From positions 1 to 8,817 of the forward strand of contig CALKKN010000051.1 in assembly GCA_937995275.1 (NCBI GenBank): DNA of 8,817 nt. The letters run 5' to 3'. Position numbers and translations under genes: made by a program. How positions within the stretch are numbered: the stretch's first letter is position 1; the number at the start of each line of letters is the position of its first letter. Shown here piece by piece: positions 1-5,877 of the stretch. Origin of the DNA: an uncultured Lysobacterales bacterium (lineage in GTDB: Bacteria; Pseudomonadota; Gammaproteobacteria; Xanthomonadales; SZUA-36). The notes beneath the pieces were generated by a model, which was given only the letters and a program-made list of their open reading frames with translations, was not told the origin of the DNA and did no database searches.

Positions 1-309
1 CCAGTCCAGGCCCCAGGCCACCGCGGAAATGCCCTCGGTGGTGTTTTTCAGCAGCGCGATATCGGCCGCCCCGTCGGCGCCGGTGAGCCGGGCGAGCCTA
101 TTCCGCAGTTTCCCGGTGCGCCGTATCCATTCGGCATACCGGGCCGGGCCGTGTTCCAGGTTTTCGGCAGCGAACGCCTGGACCGCCTCAGCGGTGCGGC
201 GCGGCCAGGGCGCGATGGCGGCATGGTTCAGGTACAGGCCTTCCGCCAATACCGGGAACTGCTCCTGCAGGGAGCTTCGGGATGGGTTGGGATTGGTGTC
301 GTCCGGCAT
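1..309 (-). CDS. Class V aminotransferase-fold PLP-dependent enzyme (N-terminal 103 residues, cut by the window edge)
   Basis: Reading the minus strand from ATG at 309-307 gives 103 uninterrupted codons to the window edge. The N-terminus fits the class V aminotransferase / cysteine desulfurase-like fold: a segment LYLNHA at residues 25-30 (the usual 'yLnhAa' opening strand), an amphipathic helix, and KNTTEG at 88-93. In this family the Thr-Thr of that last motif sits near the PLP phosphate. The PLP-binding lysine lies outside the window, so the substrate cannot be told: cysteine desulfurase, kynureninase-like or isopenicillin N epimerase-like are all possible. ATG 309 was chosen because it gives the normal family N-terminus; the frame stays open upstream only to a stop at 373-375 and has no better ATG. 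No Shine-Dalgarno is visible before it. The gene is divergent from dinB and shares its promoter region. Confidence is high for the fold and low for the specific enzyme. Confidence 0.85.
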   Translation of the reverse strand, partial: MPDDTNPNPSRSSLQEQFPVLAEGLYLNHAAIAPWPRRTAEAVQAFAAENLEHGPARYAEWIRRTGKLRNRLARLTGADGAADIALLKNTTEGISAVAWGLDW

Positions 310-320
310 GCGGATATAAT
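293..320 (+). promoter_or_regulatory. Probable sigma-70 promoter of dinB
   Basis: A perfect TATAAT lies at 315-320. Sixteen bases upstream is TTGGTG (293-298), which keeps only the TTG of the -35 consensus. Transcription would start near 327 and leave a leader of about 60 nt before the TTG at 388. The -10 box contains the in-frame ATG at 319-321, so that ATG cannot be the translation start if this promoter is used. No CTGT-N8-ACAG LexA box of the E. coli type is seen between 290 and 390, so SOS control is not shown by the sequence. Confidence 0.55.
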
Positions 321-344
321 GGGCCGCAAACCGGCGCCGGGCAA
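316..344 (-). promoter_or_regulatory. Possible divergent promoter of the aminotransferase gene
   Basis: On the minus strand, TTGCCC (344-339, 4/6 to the -35 consensus) is followed after 17 nt by CATTAT (321-316, 4/6 to the -10 consensus). Six bases later comes the ATG of the aminotransferase gene. The -10 overlaps the opposite-strand TATAAT used for dinB, so the two promoters would compete for RNA polymerase. If real, the aminotransferase mRNA would start at or next to its ATG and be leaderless. Matches are moderate, hence the low confidence. Confidence 0.3.
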
Positions 345-360
345 ATCCCGACCCGGCGCC
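333..360. repeat. Perfect 9-bp inverted repeat in the dinB leader
   Basis: GGCGCCGGG (333-341) and CCCGGCGCC (352-360) are perfect reverse complements separated by 10 nt. In the predicted dinB transcript this is an all-GC hairpin lying between the promoter and the Shine-Dalgarno at 378. No T-run follows, so it is not a classical intrinsic terminator. On the other strand its left arm overlaps the possible -35 of the aminotransferase promoter, so it could equally be a DNA operator. Its function is unknown. Confidence 0.6.
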
Positions 361-377
361 ATCCAACGCGAGTCAGC

Positions 378-382
378 AGGAG
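378..382 (+). promoter_or_regulatory. Shine-Dalgarno that sets the dinB start at TTG 388
   Basis: AGGAG at 378-382 is followed by a 5-nt spacer and TTG at 388-390. It is the only good ribosome-binding sequence in front of the conserved DinB N-terminus, and it supports TTG over the upstream in-frame ATGs at 223 and 319 or the codon at 151. Confidence 0.65.
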
Positions 383-387
383 ACCGA

Positions 388-1575
388 TTGGCCGAATCCG
401 CAGAACGCGCGATCCTGCACGTCGACATGGATGCCTTCTACGCATCCGTGGAGCGGCTGGACGACCCGTCACTGGAAGGGCAGCCTGTTGTCGTCGGCGG
501 CCTCGGGCCGCGCGGCGTCGTGGCCACCGCGAACTATTCGGCCCGCAAATTCGGGGTGCATTCAGCCATGCCGATGGCCCGCGCCCGCCGCCTGTGCCCT
601 CAGGCCCGTTTCATCCGGCCGCGCATGAGCCGCTACCGCCAGATGTCGGCGGCGGTTTTCGGGGTCCTGGGTGGCTTCACGCCCCTGCTCGAAGGCCTGT
701 CTCTGGACGAGGCCTTTCTCGATGTCAGCGGCAGCCTGAGGCTGTTCGGCGGCCCCCTTGAAATCGCGCGGCGCATCAAGCAGGAGATTCACCGGCAAAC
801 GGGGCTGGCGGCTTCGGTCGGGGTGGCGCACAACAAGTTCCTGGCCAAGCTGGCCTCCGACGCGCAGAAACCGGATGGCCTGGTCTGGGTGCGGCCCGAC
901 GAGGTCCGGGCCTTCCTGGACCCGATGCCCATAGCGCGGCTGTGGGGAATCGGCAAACAGACCGCGCCCCGGCTCCGCGCCCTGGGTATCCTGACCATCG
1001 GCCAGTTACGCCGGGCCGACGAGACGGCGCTGCAGTCCGCCCTCGGTAACCGGGTGCGGCATTTCCAGCGATTGGCCCGCGGCGAGGACGAGCGGCCGGT
1101 GGAAACCCGCCGCCCCGACAAATCGATCAGCCACGAGGTGACTTTCGATACCGACATCGTGGAAGCCGGCGAGTTGCTGGCCGAACTGCAGCGTCAAACC
1201 GAGAGCGTGGCGCGGCGGCTGCGGGCCCAAGAACTGATGGCGCGTACCGTGGTGGTGAAGATCCGCGACGGCAGCTTCCGCACGGTGACGCGCAGCCGCA
1301 GCCTGCGGGCGTGCACCAACAACACGCGGACCCTGTACCGGATGGCGCGGGCCCTGTTCGAGAACTGGCGGGCCGGCCACCGCGCCACTCCCATTCGCCT
1401 GCTGGGCATGGGGGTGTCAGGGCTGGAGCCGGCCAATGCCGGGGAGCAGTCGCAGGGGGACCAGAGCGACAGCCGGGCCGAGCGGGACATCGACCGGGTA
1501 TTCGACGAGATCAATCGCCGCTACGGCGACGCCGGGGTGGTGCACGGGCAGGTCCTGCGCCGCAAACGGCGCTAG
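388..1575 (+). CDS. dinB: DNA polymerase IV (Y-family translesion polymerase DinB)
   Basis: DinB performs error-prone bypass synthesis past DNA lesions. With the TTG start the product is 395 residues (E. coli DinB has 351). The palm carries HVDMDAFYASVE at 11-22, with metal ligand D13 and aromatic steric-gate position Y18; SLDEAFLDVSG at 105-115 holds the catalytic D107-E108 pair. Further family motifs are NYSARKFGVHSAMP (49-62), SVGVAHNKFLAKLASD (143-158) and the thumb helix-hairpin-helix LWGIGKQTAPRLRALGI (185-201). The little finger shows ARTVVVKIRDGSFRTVTRS (285-303). The C-terminus is longer than in E. coli, and where a QLxLF-like beta-clamp peptide is expected it reads EQSQGDQSD (353-361), with no recognisable clamp motif; the protein ends in a basic RRKRR. 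The start is chosen from the SD at 378-382 and from the promoter overlapping the upstream ATG. All catalytic residues are present, so the gene looks functional. It is convergent with fadD across 32 bp. Confidence 0.95.
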   Translation: MAESAERAILHVDMDAFYASVERLDDPSLEGQPVVVGGLGPRGVVATANYSARKFGVHSAMPMARARRLCPQARFIRPRMSRYRQMSAAVFGVLGGFTPLLEGLSLDEAFLDVSGSLRLFGGPLEIARRIKQEIHRQTGLAASVGVAHNKFLAKLASDAQKPDGLVWVRPDEVRAFLDPMPIARLWGIGKQTAPRLRALGILTIGQLRRADETALQSALGNRVRHFQRLARGEDERPVETRRPDKSISHEVTFDTDIVEAGELLAELQRQTESVARRLRAQELMARTVVVKIRDGSFRTVTRSRSLRACTNNTRTLYRMARALFENWRAGHRATPIRLLGMGVSGLEPANAGEQSQGDQSDSRAERDIDRVFDEINRRYGDAGVVHGQVLRRKRR

Positions 1576-1607
1576 GGGCTGCCGGCCCCGGCACCGCCAG
1601 CGGTACG

Positions 1608-3290
1608 TCAGGCCTGCTGCTTCTTCAGTTCCTCGTCCCGCAATTCACGGCGCAGTATCTTGCCCACGTTGGACTTGGGCAACTCCTCGCGGAATTCGAT
1701 GTGCCTCGGTCGTTTGTAGCCGGTCAGTTCCTCGGCGCAGAAATCCCGGACCTCCTGTTCGGTCAGGCTGGGGTCGGACTTCACGATGAAGACCTTGACC
1801 GCTTCGTGCGATTTTGGATCGGGAACGCCGATAACCGCCACCTCGAGCACCTTGGGATGGTGGGCGATGACGTCCTCGATCTCGTTGGGGAACACGTTGA
1901 AGCCCGACACCAGGATCATGTCCTTCTTGCGATCGACGATCTTGAAGAAGCCGTCCTCGGTCATCACCGCCACATCGCCGGTGCGCAGCCAGCCGTCTTC
2001 GGCCATGACCTTGGCCGTTTCCTCGGGGCGCTGCCAGTAGCCTTTCATGACCTGGGGCCCGCGAATCACGAGCTCGCCGACCTCGCCCTGCGGCAACAGC
2101 TGGCCGGCCTCGTCCATGACGGCGCATTCCGTCGACGGGATCGGCAGCCCGATGCAGCCGTTGAAGCCGTCGAGATCCATCGGGTTGATGCAGGCGGCCG
2201 GCGAGGTTTCGGTCAGCCCGTAGGCCTCGATCAGCGGCGTCCCGGTAACCTCGCGCCAACGTTCCGCCACGGCGCGCTGCACGGCCATGCCGCCGCCGAG
2301 GGCGGCTTTCAGCGTGCTGAAATCGAGGTCGGCGAAGCCGGGCGTGTTCAGCAGCCCGTTGAACAGTGTGTTGACGCCGGTAATGAAAGTGAACGGCACC
2401 TTGCCCAGTTCCTTGACGAAGCCGGGCATGTCCCGCGGATCGGTGATCAGCACATTGACGCCGCCGATCGCCATGTAGACCAGGCAGTTCGCCGTCAGTG
2501 CGAAGATGTGGTAGAGGGGCAGGGCGGTGATGACGGTCTCGGTCTCCTTGCCGACACCCGCCGGGATCATCCAGGCCTTCGACTGCAACAGGTTGGCGAC
2601 CAGGTTGCGGTGGGTCAGCATCGCGCCCTTGGCGACGCCGGTGGTGCCGCCGGTATACTGCAGGAACGCCAGGTCGTCCAGGCTCAGCGCGGGCGTCTCC
2701 AGGGGCAGTTTCGAACCCGCCGCCAACGCCGCGCCGAACGACGCCGAGCCGGGCAGGTTGAACTCCGGGATGGCCTTCTTGACGTGCTTCATCAGGAAGT
2801 TCATCAGCGCCCCTTTCGGAAAGCCGAGCAGGTCGCCGATTCGCGTAGTTACGATCAGCTCGACGGGCACTTCGCCGTGCACCTTTTCCAGCACGTTGGC
2901 GAAGTTCTCCACGACGACGATGGCCCGCGCGCCTGAATCCTGCAGTTGGTGGCGCAATTCGCGGGGCGTGTACATCGGGTTGGTGTTGACGATGACCATG
3001 CCCGCCCGCATGGCGCCGAAAACCGCTACCGGGTATTGGAGGATGTTGGGCATCATCAGCGCGATCCGGTCGCCCTTGCGCATGCCTTTGCTTTGCAGCC
3101 AGGCGGCAAAGTCGCGGCTCCGGCGATCGAGTTCGCCGTAGGTCAGTTCACGGCCGAAATTGATGTAGGCTGTCTGGTCGCGATATTTTTCGCGGCTCCG
3201 GTCGAACAGGTCGAGAATGGAGTTATAAGCTGCGAAGTCGATCTCGGCCGGTACACCTTCGGGGTAGCTGTCAAGCCAGGGTTTTTCCAC
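1608..3290 (-). CDS. fadD: Long-chain-fatty-acid-CoA ligase (acyl-CoA synthetase)
   Basis: The enzyme activates long-chain fatty acids to acyl-CoA using ATP and CoA, feeding beta-oxidation or phospholipid synthesis; FadD is usually associated with the inner face of the cytoplasmic membrane. The 560-residue product matches the 561-residue E. coli FadD in length and across its motifs. The ATP/AMP signature YTGGTTGVAKG is at 212-222, EAYGLTETSP at 355-364, GWLRTGD at 433-439, and the fatty-acyl-CoA synthetase signature region at about 432-460 with DRKKDMIL. The C-terminal lid contains the adenylation lysine K544 in PKSNVGKILRREL (538-550). The N-terminus (WLDSYPEGVPAEID) also follows FadD. The start is GTG at 3290-3288, preceded on its own strand by GAGGA with a spacer of about 6 nt. 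A clear promoter was not found; the best candidate is weak (GTGCCA-N18-TAAACT, reading 3347 to 3318) and shares its -35 region with the divergent GCS2-CBS promoter. The gene looks intact. Confidence 0.96.
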   Translation of the reverse strand: MEKPWLDSYPEGVPAEIDFAAYNSILDLFDRSREKYRDQTAYINFGRELTYGELDRRSRDFAAWLQSKGMRKGDRIALMMPNILQYPVAVFGAMRAGMVIVNTNPMYTPRELRHQLQDSGARAIVVVENFANVLEKVHGEVPVELIVTTRIGDLLGFPKGALMNFLMKHVKKAIPEFNLPGSASFGAALAAGSKLPLETPALSLDDLAFLQYTGGTTGVAKGAMLTHRNLVANLLQSKAWMIPAGVGKETETVITALPLYHIFALTANCLVYMAIGGVNVLITDPRDMPGFVKELGKVPFTFITGVNTLFNGLLNTPGFADLDFSTLKAALGGGMAVQRAVAERWREVTGTPLIEAYGLTETSPAACINPMDLDGFNGCIGLPIPSTECAVMDEAGQLLPQGEVGELVIRGPQVMKGYWQRPEETAKVMAEDGWLRTGDVAVMTEDGFFKIVDRKKDMILVSGFNVFPNEIEDVIAHHPKVLEVAVIGVPDPKSHEAVKVFIVKSDPSLTEQEVRDFCAEELTGYKRPRHIEFREELPKSNVGKILRRELRDEELKKQQA

Positions 3291-3340
3291 GGTCGTTCCT
3301 CGTGAGTCGGTCGATACAGTTTATCCGATGCGCCAGGTCA

Positions 3341-3368
3341 TTGGCACTCGGGAGTACCGCTGTATACT
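3341..3368 (+). promoter_or_regulatory. Sigma-70 promoter of the GCS2-CBS / lipoprotein operon
   Basis: TTGGCA at 3341-3346 (5/6 to consensus) is followed by a 16-nt spacer and TATACT at 3363-3368 (5/6). Transcription would start near 3375, about 25 nt upstream of the ATG at 3401. This argues against the upstream in-frame start at 3302, which would lie before the transcription start. Confidence 0.65.
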
Positions 3369-3400
3369 ATCGAAGCTGCGAAAACGTACGGTGGGCCCCG

Positions 3401-5317
3401 ATGGGCGAACAGAACGTCCAGCTCAACAAAGACGAAACCACGCACCAGGCTTTCATGAAATCCCTGCTGGGCGAGGTCCACGCGCTCGAAGAGATGCTGC
3501 GGTCCGGGATGATCGAGTCCGGCGTGCACCGCATCGGCGCCGAGCAGGAGATGTTCCTGATCGATCGCGCGCACAAGCCGGCCACGCGGGCGCTGGAGAT
3601 TCTCGAGGTCATCGACGACCCGCGCTTCACGCACGAACTCGGCCTGTTCAACATGGAGGCCAACCTCGCGCCGCTGGAACTGGGCGGGGATTGCCTGAGG
3701 CGCCTGGAGGCGGAGACGCAGGAAATTTACCGCCGCGCCCGCGAAACGGCGGCGCGCTTCGACTGCGACATTGCGCTGGTGGGCATACTGCCGACCCTGA
3801 CCAAAGCCAACCTGGGTCTCGACTCAATGGTGCCGACGCCCCGCTATCATGCGCTGAACGATGCCATATGCGCCCTGCGCGGCAAGGACTTCGAGTTCAC
3901 CATCAACGGCATCGACCAGTTGTCGATGAAGCACAACAACGTGATGCTGGAGGCCTGCAACACCAGCTTCCAGGTCCACTTTCAGGTCAGCCCGGAGAAC
4001 TTCGCGAAGAACTACAACATCGCGCAGACGATTACGGCGCCCCTGCTGGCGGCCGCGGTCAATTCGCCCATCCTGCTGGGTAAACGCCTGTGGCACGAAA
4101 CCCGGATCGCGGTGTTCGAATATTCCATCGACACCCGTTCGAAAGCGTTCCAGGAGCGCGGCCTCAAACCGCGCGTGCACTTCGGCGACCGCTGGCTCGA
4201 GGATTCGGTCACCGAGATTTTCAAGGAGGACATTGCGCGCTTCCGCATCGTGCTGACGACGGACACCGAGGAAGATCCGCTGGGCATGATCGAGCAGGGC
4301 ATCATGCCGTCCCTCAACGCGCTGCGCCTGCACAACGGCACTGTGTACCGCTGGAACCGCCCCTGCTACGGAGTGCACGACAACGTTGCGCACCTGCGGA
4401 TCGAAAACCGGGTGATCCCCTCGGGCCCGACCGTCCTGGACGAAATCGCGAATGCCGCATTTTTCTACGGCATGATGGCCGGCATGACGGAGGAGGTGAA
4501 GGACATTCGCGAGCTGTTGACGTTCGGCGAGGTCAAGTCCAACTTTTTGGCCGCGGCCCGTGAAGGCATCCGTGCCCAGATGAACTGGTTCAACGACACG
4601 CATCTCCCCGCCAAGGAACTGGTGCTGGAACAGCTTCTGCCGCTGGCGCGCGAGGGCCTGCAGCAAGCGGGTATCGACGCCGACGACATCGACTGCTATC
4701 TCGGCGTCCTGCACGACCGGGTGTCGATGCGCCGCACCGGCGCCCGCTGGGCGCTCGAGTCGCTGGAGATGATGGAAGACGCGGGCACGGCCGATCAGCG
4801 CCTGCGGTGCCTGGTCAGCAGCATGGTCGAGCAGCAGTCGGTCGGCAAACCGATCTGCGAGTGGGAACTGGCCGAGTTTTCGGCGGACCAGGACTGGCGC
4901 GAGAGTTACCGCACGGTGGGGCAGTTCATGACCGAGGACCTGTTCACGGTGCGGCCCGACGACATCGTCGATTTTGCGGCGACACTGATGGATTGGCGGC
5001 ATGTCCGCCACGTGCCGGTCGAAAACGACAGCGGGCGCCTGGTCGGCCTGGTCTCGCACCGTGCGCTGCTGCGCCTGGTGGCCCAGGGCCGCGTGGGGCG
5101 CGAACACAAGGTCACCGTCGCCGAGATCATGAACCGGCAGCCGATTACGGTACGGCCCGAGACGCCGACCGTTGAGGCCATCCGCATGATGCGGCAGCAG
5201 AGGCTCGCCTGCCTGCCGGTCACGCACGAGGGCCGCCTGGTGGGCATCGTCACCGAGCACGACCTGATCATTGTCGCGTCCCGCCTGCTGGAAGCCCAGC
5301 TCGACAACTCGGAGTGA
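3401..5317 (+). CDS. Glutamate-cysteine-ligase-like (GCS2 family) enzyme fused to tandem CBS domains
   Basis: The 638-residue protein has a catalytic part (about 20-480) resembling the GCS2 carboxylate-amine ligase family, whose members couple ATP hydrolysis to gamma-glutamyl amide bond formation. Visible signatures are GAEQEMFLID (46-55, the acidic metal/ATP motif), HELGLFNMEANLAPLEL (78-94), KHNNVMLEACNTSFQVHFQV (177-196), HNGTVYRWNRP (311-321) and HLRIENRVIPSGPT (331-344), with the Arg/Glu/Asn residues expected at the active site. A CBS pair follows: repeat 1 at about 505-563 (FMTEDLFTV ... GRLVGLVSHRALL) and repeat 2 at about 572-630 (IMNRQPITV ... GRLVGIVTEHDL). CBS pairs commonly bind adenine nucleotides and regulate the attached enzyme. 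Repeat 2 has the usual Asp (D621) of the GxxTxxD ribose-binding motif; repeat 1 has Ala at that place (A555). No signal peptide or membrane segment is seen, so it is cytoplasmic. The start at ATG 3401 has GGTGGG 5 nt upstream and a promoter just before it. The substrate is unknown; calling it GshA would over-reach. Confidence 0.85.
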   Translation: MGEQNVQLNKDETTHQAFMKSLLGEVHALEEMLRSGMIESGVHRIGAEQEMFLIDRAHKPATRALEILEVIDDPRFTHELGLFNMEANLAPLELGGDCLRRLEAETQEIYRRARETAARFDCDIALVGILPTLTKANLGLDSMVPTPRYHALNDAICALRGKDFEFTINGIDQLSMKHNNVMLEACNTSFQVHFQVSPENFAKNYNIAQTITAPLLAAAVNSPILLGKRLWHETRIAVFEYSIDTRSKAFQERGLKPRVHFGDRWLEDSVTEIFKEDIARFRIVLTTDTEEDPLGMIEQGIMPSLNALRLHNGTVYRWNRPCYGVHDNVAHLRIENRVIPSGPTVLDEIANAAFFYGMMAGMTEEVKDIRELLTFGEVKSNFLAAAREGIRAQMNWFNDTHLPAKELVLEQLLPLAREGLQQAGIDADDIDCYLGVLHDRVSMRRTGARWALESLEMMEDAGTADQRLRCLVSSMVEQQSVGKPICEWELAEFSADQDWRESYRTVGQFMTEDLFTVRPDDIVDFAATLMDWRHVRHVPVENDSGRLVGLVSHRALLRLVAQGRVGREHKVTVAEIMNRQPITVRPETPTVEAIRMMRQQRLACLPVTHEGRLVGIVTEHDLIIVASRLLEAQLDNSE

Positions 5318-5772
5318 GGCGCGCCGCAATCACACTGTGCGCGGCACTGCTTGTGCTGGGGCCCCTGGCGTCCTGTGAGCGGCCGATGACCGTGGACCAG
5401 CAGATCCGGGGCACCATTCTCGAGATGGAGAAGCACATCGAAGCCGGCGAGCGCCTCGCCTTCATGGGCTACATCAGCGAGGATTTCAGCGGGCAGAACG
5501 GCGCGATGAACCGGGACCAGCTGCGCGCGTACGTGATTCTGCAGTTCAAGCGCTACCAGCGGCTGCAGGGCCAGTTGTTGCCGATCGACGTGGAAGACCG
5601 GGGCGACGGCCAGGCCGCGGCGTGGTTCCGCGCGCTGGTGACCGGCGGGCCGGGCTGGCTCCCCGAAAGCGGGCAGGTGTTCGAATTCGAGACCTATTGG
5701 CGGCAGGACGGCGGGGACTGGCTGCTGACCGCCGCCAACTGGACGCCCATCGCGCTGGAAGAAGCGCTGTAG
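5314..5772 (+). CDS. Small lipoprotein with an NTF2-like appearance, function unknown
   Basis: The 152-residue product starts at GTG 5314, overlapping the stop of the GCS2-CBS gene by four bases (GTGA), which implies translational coupling. The N-terminus is a type II signal peptide: MRR, a hydrophobic stretch (about 4-17), then lipobox LASC with the lipidated Cys at 21. Glu at +2 does not match the E. coli inner-membrane retention signal Asp, so outer-membrane sorting is plausible. The mature part (about 28-148) has a helix-rich first half (EMEKHIEAGERLAFMGYISEDF), a central segment with QLRAYVILQFKRYQRL, and alternating strands ending in WLLTAANWTPI, a pattern typical of NTF2/SnoaL-like cone folds. 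No catalytic residues can be assigned. The later ATG at 5386 would delete the signal peptide and is not preferred. The stop TAG lies inside the REP element that follows. Confidence 0.8.
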   Translation: MRRAAITLCAALLVLGPLASCERPMTVDQQIRGTILEMEKHIEAGERLAFMGYISEDFSGQNGAMNRDQLRAYVILQFKRYQRLQGQLLPIDVEDRGDGQAAAWFRALVTGGPGWLPESGQVFEFETYWRQDGGDWLLTAANWTPIALEEAL

Positions 5773-5821
5773 GAGCGGCTATGTGGAAGCGGCTTTAGCC
5801 GCTCCTACAGCCGCTCCCACA
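5768..5821. repeat. GTAG-type REP cluster: four 13-bp units in two inverted pairs
   Basis: Two direct units, TGTAGGAGCGGCT (5768-5780) and TGTGGAAGCGGCT (5782-5794), face two inverted ones, AGCCGCTCCTACA (5797-5809) and AGCCGCTCCCACA (5809-5821). Units 1 and 3 are perfect inverted copies with a 16-nt spacer; units 2 and 4 pair with one mismatch; units 3 and 4 overlap by one base. An inner hairpin AGCGGC-TTTA-GCCGCT forms at 5788-5803. The GTAGGAGCGGCTT-type motif is known as a REP family in Xanthomonadaceae and relatives, mobilised by RAYT (REP-associated tyrosine) transposases; none is encoded in this window. It lies between the lipoprotein and lhr, includes the lipoprotein stop codon, and could protect the upstream mRNA 3' end or slow transcription. 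No T-run follows, so it is not a standard terminator. Confidence 0.85.
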
Positions 5822-5865
5822 GAGCTGCGCCACAACGGATTCTCAGGATTCGAGAACGGTGCGGT

Positions 5866-5871
5866 TAGAAT
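5866..5871 (+). promoter_or_regulatory. Possible -10 element of lhr, 6 nt before its ATG
   Basis: TAGAAT (5/6 to TATAAT) ends six bases before the lhr ATG, so RNA would start at or within a base or two of the A of ATG. No good -35 is seen at the expected place (around 5842-5849). A small inverted repeat TTCTC-N7-GAGAA (5840-5856) covers that place. Without a -35 this is a weak call. Confidence 0.3.
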
Positions 5872-5877
5872 AGCCGG

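Noticed and set aside
151..387. N-terminal extension of DinB from 151 or 319
   Set aside because: It overlaps the aminotransferase coding region and the dinB promoter, has no SD and no DinB-like sequence. The TTG at 388 with AGGAG fits better.
300..390. LexA/SOS box for dinB
   Set aside because: No CTGT-N8-ACAG-like palindrome was found. The inverted repeat present is of a different type.
1575..1589. GGGGC-TGCCG-GCCCC hairpin between convergent dinB and fadD as a terminator
   Set aside because: The stem has only 5 bp and no T-run follows on either strand. In GC-rich DNA such stems arise by chance.
3302..3400. 33-residue N-terminal extension of the GCS2-CBS protein
   Set aside because: The stretch contains the TTGGCA/TATACT promoter, and the ATG at 3401 has its own SD-like GGTGGG.
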